Shown here: piece by piece, positions 48,244 through 57,727 of the stretch
Numbering within the stretch: the stretch's first letter is position 1
Layout: each line of letters begins with the position of its first letter
Origin: Pseudomonas sp.
GTDB lineage: Bacteria > Pseudomonadota > Gammaproteobacteria > Pseudomonadales > Pseudomonadaceae
DNA length: 64,000 nt
Direction of reading: 5' to 3'
Assembly (NCBI RefSeq): GCF_030147005.1
Contig: NZ_JASLAW010000165.1
Location: forward strand, 1-64,000
Position numbers and translations under genes: made by a program
The notes under the pieces: model-generated
What the model was told of the DNA's origin: nothing
Database searches by the model: none
The model's input: only the letters and a program-made list of their open reading frames with translations

Positions 48244-49383
48244 ATGAAAATCATCATCGCCCCCGACTCGTTCAAGGACAGCCTGAGTGCCGAAGGGGTC
48301 GCTCGGGCCATCGCGCAAGGGCTGGCTCAGGTCTGGCCGGACGCACAGCTGGTGCAGTGCCCGATGGCGGACGGCGGTGAAGGTACGGTCGAGGCAGTGC
48401 TCGCCGCGTGTAATGGCCAATTGCGCAGCCAAACCGTGCAGGGGCCGCTGGGCGGTGCGGTGCAGGCCCATTGGGGGTGGTTGGCCGACAGCCACACCGC
48501 GATCATTGAAATGGCCGAGGCCAGTGGCCTGCAACTGATCGCACCGGGCCAGCGCGATGCCTGCTCCAGCAGCACTTTCGGCACCGGGGAGCTGATCCGC
48601 GCCGCCCTGGATCTAGGCGCCCGGCGGATTATCCTGGCGATTGGCGGCAGCGCCACCAACGATGGCGGCGCGGGCGCGATGCAAGCGCTCGGTGTGCAGC
48701 TGTTCGATGCCCAGGACCAGCTGTTGGTACCCGGAGGTCTGGCCCTGAGCGGCCTGGCGCGTATCAGCCTGGAACACCTCGACCCTCGACTGGCGCGGGT
48801 CTGCTTTGAAATCGCGGCGGATGTGAATAACCCGCTGTGCGGTCCCCATGGCGCCTCGGCGATTTTCGGCCCGCAAAAAGGCGCCAGCCCCGAACAGGTT
48901 CAACAGCTGGACGCCGCCCTCGGCCACTTTGCCGACCACTGCGCCAAGGTACTGCCCAGGGACGTGCGTGACGAACCCGGCAGCGGCGCCGCCGGCGGCT
49001 TGGGGTTCGCCGCCAAGGCATTCCTCGGCGCACAGTTTCGCGCCGGTGTTGACGTGGTGGCCGAACTGGTCGGCCTTGACGCCGCCGTGCGCGGCGCCGA
49101 CCTGGTCATCACCGGCGAAGGCCGCTTCGACGCCCAGACGTTGCGCGGTAAAACCCCATTTGGCGTGGCACGTATCGCCCGCCACCACAACGTCCCGGTG
49201 GTCGTGATCGCCGGCACCCTGGGCGACGGCTATGAGCAGATGTACGCCCACGGCGTGGATGCAGCGTTCGCGTTGCCATCGGGGCCGATGAGCCTGGAAC
49301 AGGCGTGCAGCGAGGCGCCGCGATTGTTGCGTGAGCGGGCGGCGGATATCGCCCGCCTGTGGCAGGCAGCGCTCAGCGGCTGA
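48244..49383 (+). CDS. garK: glycerate 2-kinase
   Basis: A 379-residue class I glycerate kinase starting MKIIIAPDSFKDSLSAEGVARAIAQGL. Family blocks are PMADGGEGTVEAVLAA, LAIGGSATNDGGAGAMQALG and ITGEGRFDAQTLRGKTPFGVARIA. It phosphorylates D-glycerate to 2-phosphoglycerate, linking glucarate/galactarate or glyoxylate-derived glycerate to glycolysis. GGAGA lies seven bases upstream of ATG 48244. It follows the regulator by 97 bases. Confidence 0.95.
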   Translation: MKIIIAPDSFKDSLSAEGVARAIAQGLAQVWPDAQLVQCPMADGGEGTVEAVLAACNGQLRSQTVQGPLGGAVQAHWGWLADSHTAIIEMAEASGLQLIAPGQRDACSSSTFGTGELIRAALDLGARRIILAIGGSATNDGGAGAMQALGVQLFDAQDQLLVPGGLALSGLARISLEHLDPRLARVCFEIAADVNNPLCGPHGASAIFGPQKGASPEQVQQLDAALGHFADHCAKVLPRDVRDEPGSGAAGGLGFAAKAFLGAQFRAGVDVVAELVGLDAAVRGADLVITGEGRFDAQTLRGKTPFGVARIARHHNVPVVVIAGTLGDGYEQMYAHGVDAAFALPSGPMSLEQACSEAPRLLRERAADIARLWQAALSG

Positions 49384-49391
49384 CCACGTGA

Positions 49392-50984
49392 TCAGGGCGA
49401 TTCATAACAGATCGTGAAGCGCTCTGGTGTGCGGCCAAACGCCAGGTAGTTCCCCACATTTTGGTTCACGCAGGCATTGAATCCGGCAAAGGAAACGCCA
49501 TGTTGATAGGCGCCCTTGAGCAGTGTCATATGCGCGGTCGGCAAACTTTTCAGCGCCTTGAGCGCGCCTGCCGCCGGCGTTTGGTCGTCATACTCGGCCT
49601 GAACCATCACGAGACTGTTCACCAGCGCCAGCTTGCGCTGCGGTACGCCGTCAAGCTGTTTGCCGCTCCAACCCGCGCAATGCCTCGCCGGGAAGAAACT
49701 GCCGCCCACCGGAAACTCAATGGCGTACTGGTTTTCCATTTCGGTCCAGAATGCTTCGTCCGCAGCCGCTGTGTCGTTGCATAACACGGTGCTGCGCACC
49801 GACTCCCGAGGCGTTAGCTTCAAGGGGCCGAGTGCCAATCCATTCCACGGGGCCGGGTGACGCATGGCGCTGAGGAGGTGCGTAAAAGCGTTTTTCGTCG
49901 AGGCGTCTACGCCCGCGTTGGGGCTGAATTGGTAGGCTTGGGCCTTGGCCAGCAACGCGGCGTCATGCAGGTCGGGCGATTCACTCAGCCACGCGCTGAG
50001 CGCGCGTGCCGCCATCAAGTAGTGAACATTGCTGTAAAACTCGTTATCCGAGCGCAAAGCCACCCGGACCTGAGGCAGCAGGCCGAGAAAAATCGCGCCT
50101 ATGGCCTTCGGGTCGCTGCCCATTTGATAAGCCTGCGGATCGCTGGCGGCGTGCCGGGCAACGAAGCGCGCGAAGACGCGTTCCTTTTCAGGCGCTTGAA
50201 CCAGGGAGGCGTCCTGGAATGTAGCGGTCCAGTCTGTGCTCGAGTCCAGCACCATGCGCCCGACCTGCTTTGGAAACAACCCGGCGTACCAGGCACCCAG
50301 CCATGTGCCGTACGAGTTGCCGAAATAATTGAGCGTGCTTTCATTGAGCTGTACACGCACCCACTCCATGTCCCGCGCCGTTTGCTCGGTATTGATATAA
50401 GGCGCCAGGCGCTGGCTGGCACAGGCTCGGGCCAGTACGCCGGCGTTATTCCGGATAGCCTGAAGGTTGGCCGGGCTGCGATCTTCCGTAATATCGTTTT
50501 GCGCAATAATCGTTTCTTCGGATTGGCAAACCAGTTGCGATTCCGGCGAGCTGCCCATCCCTCGCGGTGTAATACCGATCACATCATAGCGGTTGACCAG
50601 GTGCCGGTAGGCCTCGCCTTGCGGCTGCTCAGCGTAGCCCTTCCAAATGGACGCCAGGAGTACGGTGAACCCGTCGGCCTCGGCGCCGGGCCCGCCCGGA
50701 TTGGTAAAGAGCGCACCCTCACGCTCATCGGGAAGCCGCGCGGAAACCCGGGTGATATCCAGCTTGAGACTACCGAGCCTGGGGTTCATGTGGTCCATCG
50801 GCACGGTGACGATGCCGCATTGAGTTCTGGCGACGACCTCCGGATCCAGGCCGTCGAAGGGCCGACTCTCGCAATTGGGCAGCCAGCGGATACCCCACTG
50901 CGGCGCTTGCTGCGTAGCGCAAGCGCTCCCCACCAATAACACCGCGACATAAAAGCAGACTGATAGCGTTCGTTGTTTTATCAA
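49392..50984 (-). CDS. TAP-like alpha/beta hydrolase lipoprotein
   Basis: An exported alpha/beta hydrolase of the tripeptidyl-aminopeptidase-like type, about 530 residues. The signal ends in a lipobox-like VGSAC. The nucleophile elbow GNSYGTWLG, Asp in AEYDDQTP and His in AYQHGVSF form the expected triad, and a TAP-type C-terminal domain is present. No ATG precedes the signal: I place the start at TTG 50984 (KQRTLSVCFYVAVLL follows), but the frame is open to TTG 51029. It is probably a periplasmic or outer-membrane peptidase or esterase. The substrate is unknown. Confidence 0.85.
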   Translation of the reverse strand: MIKQRTLSVCFYVAVLLVGSACATQQAPQWGIRWLPNCESRPFDGLDPEVVARTQCGIVTVPMDHMNPRLGSLKLDITRVSARLPDEREGALFTNPGGPGAEADGFTVLLASIWKGYAEQPQGEAYRHLVNRYDVIGITPRGMGSSPESQLVCQSEETIIAQNDITEDRSPANLQAIRNNAGVLARACASQRLAPYINTEQTARDMEWVRVQLNESTLNYFGNSYGTWLGAWYAGLFPKQVGRMVLDSSTDWTATFQDASLVQAPEKERVFARFVARHAASDPQAYQMGSDPKAIGAIFLGLLPQVRVALRSDNEFYSNVHYLMAARALSAWLSESPDLHDAALLAKAQAYQFSPNAGVDASTKNAFTHLLSAMRHPAPWNGLALGPLKLTPRESVRSTVLCNDTAAADEAFWTEMENQYAIEFPVGGSFFPARHCAGWSGKQLDGVPQRKLALVNSLVMVQAEYDDQTPAAGALKALKSLPTAHMTLLKGAYQHGVSFAGFNACVNQNVGNYLAFGRTPERFTICYESP

Positions 50985-51233
50985 TTGACAGACACCCGGT
51001 GCATGGTTGGACGCACCAGAGTTTTGCAAGTAAACCGCGCCTTGGATGTAGGACCGTATAGGTTATTCGGTCGGCAACTTCTGACAGAGCTGATGGAGCC
51101 TGCGATTCGATCAATAAAGCCTCGCGCCCGGCTCAACCCAGCCGCTTGGCATGCGGGAAAGTTACGGGCTCGTCAGAACGACGCCTTTGCTCCTACACTG
51201 GGCGGTCACTTGTCTTTCAAAGGATGAAGCACA

Positions 51234-51746
51234 ATGCACACACCCGAACCCCATATCGTGATCCAGCGCTTCACCGAGGCCCACCTTGAGGGCGTCACGG
51301 CGCTCTATAACGAGCCAGCGGTGTGCCGACAGGTGCTGCAGATGCCTTTCCAGTCGGTGGAAGCGTGGCGCAAGCGCCTGGTGATGGATAACGAACGCCG
51401 ACTGCAACTGGTGGCGCTGCACGGCGGCGAAGTGGTGGGCCAATTGGGGCTGGAGCAGTACATGCGTGTGCGCCAGGCGCATGTGGGATCGTTCGGCATG
51501 GGGGTGGCGACGGCGTGGCAAGGCAAGGGCATCGGTTCGAAGCTGCTGACGGCCGCGCTGGACGTGGCCGACAACTGGATGAACCTGCGCCGGGTGGAAC
51601 TCACGGTGTTCGCCGACAACGAGGCGGCGCACAACCTGTATCGTAAATTCGGCTTCGAAGTCGAAGGCCGCTTGCGCGATTACGCCCTGCGTGACGGTGT
51701 GTTCGTCGACACCCTGAGCATGGCGCGCCTGCGCAAGCCGGTTTAA
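51234..51746 (+). CDS. GNAT N-acetyltransferase (YhhY-like)
   Basis: A 170-residue GNAT enzyme with the acetyl-CoA loop ATAWQGKGIGSKLL (R/QxxGxG/A) and C-terminal ADNEAAHNLYRKFGFEVEGRLRDYALRDGVFVD. The overall pattern resembles E. coli YhhY, which acetylates some amino acids such as 2,3-diaminopropionate and detoxifies amino-acid analogues. AAGGA lies nine bases upstream. Its 3' end overlaps the convergent racemase by four bases. Confidence 0.88.
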   Translation: MHTPEPHIVIQRFTEAHLEGVTALYNEPAVCRQVLQMPFQSVEAWRKRLVMDNERRLQLVALHGGEVVGQLGLEQYMRVRQAHVGSFGMGVATAWQGKGIGSKLLTAALDVADNWMNLRRVELTVFADNEAAHNLYRKFGFEVEGRLRDYALRDGVFVDTLSMARLRKPV

Positions 51747-52435
51747 TCCTCCAGCGCAAACGCCACCGCAGCCCGCGCATGCAGCTCGGTGGTGTCCAGC
51801 AGCGGCAGGCCGCTGTGCTCGGGTTTTATCAGCAGGCTGATTTCCGTACAACCAAGGATCACCGCCTGGGCGCCGCGCGCGGCCAGGGACTCGATCACCC
51901 GTTGGTAAATGGCGCGTGATTCGGCGCTGATCACCCCCACACACAACTCCTCATAAATGATCCGGTGCACCTCCTTGCGTTCATCCGCGTTCGGTACCAG
52001 CACGGTAAGGCCCTGAGCAACCAGACGGGACGTGAGGAAATCCTGTTCCATGGTGAATGCAGTGCCCAGTAAACCCACGGTGAGCGTGCCAGCCTGCAGG
52101 GCGGCAGCCGCAGCCGCATCGGCGATATGCAGGAAGGGAATCGCCACCGCCGCCTCAATCTGCGGCGCCACCCGATGCATGGTGTTGGTACACAACACCA
52201 CACACTCGGCGCCGCCGGCCTGCAAACGGCGCGCGGCGTCTTCCAGGATCAGCGCGGCATCGTCCCAACGCCCGGCGTGCTGGGCTTGTTCCACCGGGCC
52301 GAAGTCCACGCTGTACATCAACAGCGGCGCCGAACGCAGCGGGCCGAGCTGGTCGCGTACGCACTGGTTGATGATGCGGTAATACTCGCTACTGGACTCC
52401 CAGCTCATGCCGCCGATAAGGCCGATGGTGCGCAT
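51743..52435 (-). CDS. aspartate/glutamate racemase family protein
   Basis: A 230-residue racemase with the two catalytic cysteines in CTNTMHRVA (about residue 82) and LGCTEISLL (about residue 195). The N-terminus RTIGLIGGMSWESSSEYYR is typical of the YgeA-type aspartate/glutamate/broad amino-acid racemases. ATG 52435 has GGAG six bases upstream. It makes or removes D-amino acids; the exact substrate is unclear. Confidence 0.9.
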   Translation of the reverse strand: MRTIGLIGGMSWESSSEYYRIINQCVRDQLGPLRSAPLLMYSVDFGPVEQAQHAGRWDDAALILEDAARRLQAGGAECVVLCTNTMHRVAPQIEAAVAIPFLHIADAAAAAALQAGTLTVGLLGTAFTMEQDFLTSRLVAQGLTVLVPNADERKEVHRIIYEELCVGVISAESRAIYQRVIESLAARGAQAVILGCTEISLLIKPEHSGLPLLDTTELHARAAVAFALED

Positions 52436-52656
52436 GCGATGCTCCGGACAAAGGAATATGGCTTCACCTTAACCACCCAAAGCACGTTAGTCACAAGCAG
52501 TTGCCGGCCAATTCACCGGAGCAGTTCAGCCCGGGGGGCTTGGGTTGATCCGCCGACAGGTGCCGCGCTGATTCGCAATCACCTTTAACCCGTACGCCAA
52601 ACCGCCGCATCTGCCATGATCGGGGTTCGCAACCTGGCTCACTCAAGGAATTCCGC

Positions 52657-53151
52657 ATGGACGATGTACAGCAACTGGGCGAGATGCTTCGTCATTACGC
52701 CGAGAGCGAAGCGCATAAAAAACAGCAATTCGATGTGCAGTCCACGCGTTGGGCACGCAAGCTTGGCGAGTTGTTCGATCAGATCGAGCAGTGGCTGGAG
52801 CCGGTCAAGAGCGCCGGTTTGCTGGAGGTGCGCCGGCAAGCCTATGTCGCCAGTGGCCCAAGCGTGCCGGTGGAAACCTCGACCTTCAAGACCGAAAAGT
52901 TGACGGTGCTGATCACCGGTAAAAACGTGGAGTTCGTACCGGACGTGATGGGGGCGGACGGTTATATTTGCGTGGCGGTAATGGGCTTGACCGCGGCCCG
53001 GCACGGCAGCGTATCGCTGGTACTGCCCGCGGACAATAACGATTGGCGCTGGAAGAAGACCAATGGCCTGAAGGACCCTGACACCTTCGGCTTCGACGCC
53101 AATTTCCTGGCTGCGCAGTTGCAGAGCCTGATCCCCCGCGAACGCGGCTGA
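52657..53151 (+). CDS. conserved hypothetical protein, 164 aa
   Basis: A soluble 164-residue protein with a helical N-terminal third (VQQLGEMLRHYAESEAHKKQ) and a beta-rich remainder (LTVLITGKNVEFVPDVMGADGYICVAVMG, DWRWKKTNGLKDPDTFGFDANFLAAQLQ). There is no signal or membrane segment. AAGGAA lies upstream of the ATG. I believe close relatives are common in Pseudomonas, but I know no function. It stands between the racemase and the chitinase. Confidence 0.7.
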   Translation: MDDVQQLGEMLRHYAESEAHKKQQFDVQSTRWARKLGELFDQIEQWLEPVKSAGLLEVRRQAYVASGPSVPVETSTFKTEKLTVLITGKNVEFVPDVMGADGYICVAVMGLTAARHGSVSLVLPADNNDWRWKKTNGLKDPDTFGFDANFLAAQLQSLIPRERG

Positions 53152-53262
53152 GAACTCGACACAGCGCATTACTGATCATCTATCCACCCGTGAATCCTGA
53201 CAGTATTCGCCGATTCCATTCTGATATTTACTCCTCGGACTTATTTCGCCGAGGAGACCGCC

Positions 53263-54714
53263 ATGAAACCGTTCAAATTCCCCGCACCAAAGTCGCCGCG
53301 AGACGATGCATCCTTGATGCCGAGTATCGAGGGCAAGAGGATTTTAATGGGTTTCTGGCACAACTGGCCGTCTGAGCCCGGCAACGGATATCAATTCGGC
53401 CAGTCGACCAATATGCCATTGGAGGCGGTGCCGAAGGAGTACAACGTAGTGGCCGTGGCATTTATGAAGGGCCATGGAATTCCTACCTTCTCGCCTGCAG
53501 GCTACAGCGATGCGGAGTTCCGGCGGCAGGTGGGTGTGCTCAACAAAGAGGGGCGGGCGGTCCTGATCTCCTTAGGTGGAGCGGACGCCGAAATTGTGTT
53601 GTATGCGGGCCAGGAACACGCGCTGGCGAACGAAATCATTCGCCTGGTCGAGTCATATGGGTTCGATGGATTGGACATCGACCTTGAGCAGGCGGCCATT
53701 ACTGCGGGGGACAATCGGACAGTGATCCCCTTGGCGCTCAAGCTGGTGCGCGAGCATTATGAAAAATCAGGCCTGCATTTCATCATCAGCATGGCGCCGG
53801 AGTTTCCCTACTTGAACCTGGGCCGCGAATACGCGCCCTATATCGTCGGGCTGGAGGGCGTCTATGACTTTATCGCGCCCCAATACTATAACCAGGGCGG
53901 CGATGGAGTCTCTGTACCGGAACTGGACCCCTCCTGGCTGGGGCAGAATGATGACGCGCGCAAGGAAGACTTCCTCTACTACCTGACGCACTCGATCGTA
54001 ACGGGGTCGCGTGGATTCATTCATATCCCGCCGCAAAAGTTCGTGATTGGCCTTCCTGCCAACACCAATGCGGCCGCCACCGGATTTGTCATTTCCCCCC
54101 AGGACACCTATAACGCCTTCAAACGTCTGGACGACGAGGGCCTATCCATCAAGGGGCTGATGACCTGGTCCGTAGACTGGGACGCCGGGAAAGACAAGCA
54201 CGGGGTTGACTACAACTGGGGGTTCCTGACCTCCTACAAGAGCTTGATCCATGGCGGTGGCGGTGTACCTGGACCTTCGGCACCCCGGCAACTACATGCG
54301 CTGGAGGTGACCAAAACCTCCATCGCGCTGAGTTGGTTGCAGCCTGGAACGGGAGGCGCTGACCTCAACTATGAGTTATTTCGCGCAACAGAGAGGATCA
54401 CACGCACGACAGCGTTGAGTTTTGTCGATGAGGGTCTTCAGGAGGGCACACTCTATAGCTACACCGTGGTGGCTGTGGATGCCGAAGGCCGCAGGTCATC
54501 TGCCAGTAATCGGCTGGATCAACGTACTGAAGGGGAGATCATCGTACCGCCCGAGCCCGAGTACCCGGCCTGGAGCCCCAACAGCCACTCTTATGAAGTG
54601 GGTGATGGGGTGGAATACGAGAATAAGCAGTACATCTGTCTTCAAAAACACACCTCGAACGCCGGATGGAGCCCCGTTGTCGCCATCACGCTATGGCGCC
54701 TGCGCTCGCTGTAG
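53263..54714 (+). CDS. chiC: modular chitinase: GH18, Fn3, chitin-binding domain, no signal peptide
   Basis: A 483-residue chitinase that cleaves chitin beta-1,4 bonds. The GH18 domain (about 22-335) has the active motif DGLDIDLE with catalytic Glu142 (Asp135, Asp138, Asp140). A fibronectin III domain (about 346-430) and a CBM5/12 chitin-binding domain (about 436-482, YPAWSPNSHSYEVGDGVEYENKQYICLQKH) follow. The N-terminus (MKPFKFPAPKSPRDDA) is not a signal peptide, yet such modular chitinases act outside the cell; P. aeruginosa ChiC is likewise leaderless. GAGGAGA lies six bases upstream. Confidence 0.93.
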   Translation: MKPFKFPAPKSPRDDASLMPSIEGKRILMGFWHNWPSEPGNGYQFGQSTNMPLEAVPKEYNVVAVAFMKGHGIPTFSPAGYSDAEFRRQVGVLNKEGRAVLISLGGADAEIVLYAGQEHALANEIIRLVESYGFDGLDIDLEQAAITAGDNRTVIPLALKLVREHYEKSGLHFIISMAPEFPYLNLGREYAPYIVGLEGVYDFIAPQYYNQGGDGVSVPELDPSWLGQNDDARKEDFLYYLTHSIVTGSRGFIHIPPQKFVIGLPANTNAAATGFVISPQDTYNAFKRLDDEGLSIKGLMTWSVDWDAGKDKHGVDYNWGFLTSYKSLIHGGGGVPGPSAPRQLHALEVTKTSIALSWLQPGTGGADLNYELFRATERITRTTALSFVDEGLQEGTLYSYTVVAVDAEGRRSSASNRLDQRTEGEIIVPPEPEYPAWSPNSHSYEVGDGVEYENKQYICLQKHTSNAGWSPVVAITLWRLRSL

Positions 54715-54875
54715 AACACGCTAAGTCATCGCCGGGTCGACGTCGCAGGTAAAGTCTGTTTCAACGCAGCACGACAACCTGAGGCTTCGGCTCCCGATGG
54801 CTCAAGGCTAAATAGGCGCCCTGGTTTCCCAGGATTGGCTATACCTACAGCTCAATCTATCGATGGGGAGCTGCA

Positions 54876-55547
54876 ATGATGAAAATCAGGCTTATGGTCA
54901 GCACGCTGTGCATTGCCTCGATCGGCATGGCGGCGGGTTGCGCCAGCAAGGTCACGCAACCGGATGAATATTCGGGCTTTCTGTCGGACTACAGCCGCCT
55001 TAAGGAAGCCAGGTCACCTTCCGGGGCCGAAGTGATGCGCTGGATCGATCCCAAACTGAACCTTGACCGCTACCGCGCGGTGTACATCGAACCCACGCAG
55101 TTCTACCCCAAGCCTCAAGCCACCTCCCGGATTCCAGACAACACCCTGCGCGGCATCAACGACTATTACCACCAGGCGCTCAAGCGCGAAATGGGCAAAT
55201 CACTGCCGCTGGCCAATGGTCCGGGCCCTGGGGTGATGGTGGTGCGCGCGGCGATTACGGCCGTCGGCAGCAGAACCCAAGGTCTCAAGCCTTACGAATT
55301 CATTCCTGTTGCGTTGGTCGCGGCGGCGGTGAGTACCGGCACCGGAATTCGTGACCAGGACACCACCTTGGCCACGGAGGCGCAGTTCCTCGATGGCGCC
55401 AACGGACAAGTGATTGCCCAAGTGGTGCGCAAAGGCACCGGAAAGTCGTTGGCAAACGACACCCAGGTCATGAAGGCTGATGATGTAAAAAGCGTCATCG
55501 ATGGGTGGGCGTCCGACCTGCATCAGTCGTACCTGAAGCTCAAATAG
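54876..55547 (+). CDS. DUF3313-family lipoprotein
   Basis: A 223-residue lipoprotein with signal MMKIRLMVSTLCIASIGMAAGC (lipobox AAGC). The mature part contains the DUF3313 pattern: DYSRLKEARSPSGAEVMRWIDPKLNLDRYRAVYIEP, then VVRAAITAVG and VVRKGTGKSLAND. Ser-Lys after the Cys favour outer-membrane sorting. GGGGAG lies 5-8 bases upstream of ATG 54876 or 54879. The role is unknown. The preceding 161-base gap holds no gene. Confidence 0.82.
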   Translation: MMKIRLMVSTLCIASIGMAAGCASKVTQPDEYSGFLSDYSRLKEARSPSGAEVMRWIDPKLNLDRYRAVYIEPTQFYPKPQATSRIPDNTLRGINDYYHQALKREMGKSLPLANGPGPGVMVVRAAITAVGSRTQGLKPYEFIPVALVAAAVSTGTGIRDQDTTLATEAQFLDGANGQVIAQVVRKGTGKSLANDTQVMKADDVKSVIDGWASDLHQSYLKLK

Positions 55548-55563
55548 CACAGGCGCCTGCAAG

Positions 55564-55602
55564 GCGCGGCGGGAGGCCGATGTCAGCCTTCACCCGCCGC
55601 GC
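55564..55602. terminator. inverted repeat between convergent genes
   Basis: GCGCGGCGGG (55564-55573) and CCCGCCGCGC (55593-55602) pair perfectly around a 19-base loop. There is no T run, but its position between the two convergent stops fits a bidirectional termination or pausing site. Confidence 0.45.
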
Positions 55603-55619
55603 ATTCATTCCCGGCGGTA

Positions 55620-57020
55620 TTACTTGAGCGGCGTCAGGGGTGGCAACGTCCATTGGCCGTTAGTGACTTCAGGCTTGGGCAAGTAAATACGCAACACTGC
55701 GAAGAACGGCCCGGTCGGAGCGGGCAGCCAGTTGCTCTGTTCGGCCTTGGGCGGCTCATGGTGCTGCAGCGCCAGGGTCAGGCCACCGTCGGCGTCCCGC
55801 TTGAGGCCAGGCAACATGCGCGAGCTGATCAGGTAGCGTTTCTTGTGGTTGGGCACCAGCAGTTTGGTCTTGGCGTCGTACATCGTCAGCGACCAGAACG
55901 CATCGGCCGGCGGCAGCTGGTCCTTGGCAAAGTGTACGGTGTAGCTGCGGCGTGCGCCGTTGGCCGGTTTGCCTTCGCTGTCATCGAAGTAGGTGAAGTA
56001 GGCGGCTTCGTCGGTAGAGTTGCCGAAAATACCCACGTTGGCGCCGGCATACCGATACAGGTAATTGTTTTTCAGGCGGTCACGGCTACCGTACAGCTCC
56101 CCGCTGGAGACTTGATGGGTGTCGATCTTGTCTTTCTTGAAGGTGGCGAATTCAGCCTTGCCGTCGGCAATCCCATCTTCCAACGCTTTGCGCTGTTCGG
56201 CGCTCAGCTGGTTCAGCTTGAAGGGCGCGCCGGGGGCGATGCCGATTTTGGCGAAGCGTGCCAGAAGGTCTTTTTCACTGTCCTGCGGCGCAGCAAAGGC
56301 CAGCATGAAGTTCAAGTAGCGGAACACTTGCGGGCTGTCGCTCATGTTCGCCGTCGGCTTGGGCCATTCGATCTTCGGCACGTTGGCCGGTGCCGCTTGT
56401 TTCACGTAGCTGCTCAGCGGCTGCACCTTGTAGCCGCTCTGGATTTGCTTGACCTTGCCCAGGTCTTTTTCATCGAACAGCTGTGTGCGGTACAGCGCAT
56501 AGGCGATATTGCTTTCGCTGTAGACCACGCGGTCGATGTCGACCGGCTGCTGACCCTTCCAGTCGGGACCTGCAATCATGTAGTGACCGCCGTTATTGCC
56601 GGTGCTGCGCGTGCCCAGGTAGGCGATGTTCTGGGTATAGAGGTCGATCAACTGCACCGAGTAGTAGCGGTTGTCTTCGATCCTGGGCAGGGTCAGTACC
56701 AGGGGTTCCTTGCGCAGGTCCATCCAGACAAAGGAGTAGGGCGTGTCCGAGTTCGGTGTGGCGAACGCAGTGTCCTTGGGGGTGAAGACCTGCGCGGTGT
56801 TGCCCAGGTGATTGAACGCGGCCTTGTAGTTGGCACCGCCTTTATCAACGGCCTGGGTGTAGAGCGTCTTGTACATCTGCACCACGGGGTAGCCGTATAG
56901 ATAGGCTTCCTTGGCGATAGCGCGGGCTTCAGTCGGGGTTGCCGTGAAGTCGGCCCAGGCGCCGGTGCTCAGGAGTATCGAGAGGCTCGCCAACACCAGG
57001 CGCGCAGGTTGTCCAATCAT
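55620..57020 (-). CDS. exported DUF1254/DUF1214 protein
   Basis: A 466-residue exported protein with a signal peptide (LVLASLSILLSTGAWA). The N-terminal half matches DUF1254 (EARAIAKEAYLYGYPVVQMYKTLY, DTAFATPNSDTPYSFVWMDLRKEPLVL) and the C-terminal part DUF1214 (FWSLTMYDAKTKLLVPNHKKRYLISSR). Members are abundant in proteobacteria, with no agreed enzymatic role. AAGGA lies upstream of ATG 57020. It converges with the lipoprotein gene. Confidence 0.9.
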   Translation of the reverse strand: MIGQPARLVLASLSILLSTGAWADFTATPTEARAIAKEAYLYGYPVVQMYKTLYTQAVDKGGANYKAAFNHLGNTAQVFTPKDTAFATPNSDTPYSFVWMDLRKEPLVLTLPRIEDNRYYSVQLIDLYTQNIAYLGTRSTGNNGGHYMIAGPDWKGQQPVDIDRVVYSESNIAYALYRTQLFDEKDLGKVKQIQSGYKVQPLSSYVKQAAPANVPKIEWPKPTANMSDSPQVFRYLNFMLAFAAPQDSEKDLLARFAKIGIAPGAPFKLNQLSAEQRKALEDGIADGKAEFATFKKDKIDTHQVSSGELYGSRDRLKNNYLYRYAGANVGIFGNSTDEAAYFTYFDDSEGKPANGARRSYTVHFAKDQLPPADAFWSLTMYDAKTKLLVPNHKKRYLISSRMLPGLKRDADGGLTLALQHHEPPKAEQSNWLPAPTGPFFAVLRIYLPKPEVTNGQWTLPPLTPLK

Positions 57021-57128
57021 GTTGTTGCGTCCTTCCAGAGTTCTTTGACTGACGGGGGGAGATTAAGGCGATGAGTTTCCTGTTTTATTTCCCGAACGTC
57101 ACGTTAAAACCCGCGAAAGGACAATGGA

Positions 57129-57491
57129 TTACTTGGGCAACATCGATTTGACTTTATCGCGCAGCTGATCGATCGAGAATGGCTTGCCAATCACCTGCAT
57201 ACCGGCGGGCACGTCCATGTTCTCGGCATAGCCGCTGGCGAACAGGATGGGCAAGGCAGGGCGCAACTCGCGCACTTTGGCGGCCAGTTGCTTACCGTCC
57301 ATATCAGGCAGGCCGACGTCGGTCATCAACAGGTCGATCACCGTGTCTTCGGTTTTGACGAATCTCAGCGCCTCTTCGGCATCTGCGGCCTCGAGTACAT
57401 TGAACTCCAACTCCTCAAGCACATCGACGATCAGCATGCGCACGATAGCGTCGTCTTCGACAACAAGGATGGTGGAGGTAACTGCGGGCAT
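57129..57491 (-). CDS. single-domain response regulator (CheY-like)
   Basis: A 120-residue stand-alone receiver domain. The acidic pocket is in VVEDD, the phosphorylated Asp in LLMTDVGLPDMDG, and the switch Ser/Lys in LFASGY and VIGKPFS. There is no output domain, so it acts by binding partners. ATG 57491 has AGGAAAG upstream; the frame is open 18 codons further. It is divergent from the large hybrid kinase at 57728 and is probably part of the same phosphorelay. Confidence 0.88.
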   Translation of the reverse strand: MPAVTSTILVVEDDAIVRMLIVDVLEELEFNVLEAADAEEALRFVKTEDTVIDLLMTDVGLPDMDGKQLAAKVRELRPALPILFASGYAENMDVPAGMQVIGKPFSIDQLRDKVKSMLPK

Positions 57492-57727
57492 AGAAGGCTT
57501 TCCTGAAAAAGACGAGGTTTTAGCGCTGGCGATTCTGACAGGCATCTACTTGAGTAAGCAGCGGCCGTCCACAAGTTCCCATTGCCTTAAAACAATGCGA
57601 TGCAAACATCCAGGCAGAATAGCCTGTTCTGTTGTAGGAATCTGTACAAAACGATTGCAGAAAAATGGTTTTGGTCGTCACTTTGGGGCAAACTCCCGGT
57701 TTTTCCGCACTTGGCCAAGGCATGCCC

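Noticed and set aside
55653..56900. Plus-strand frame of 415 codons over the DUF1254 gene
   Set aside because: It is antisense to a gene with a signal peptide and two recognisable domains, so it is a shadow.
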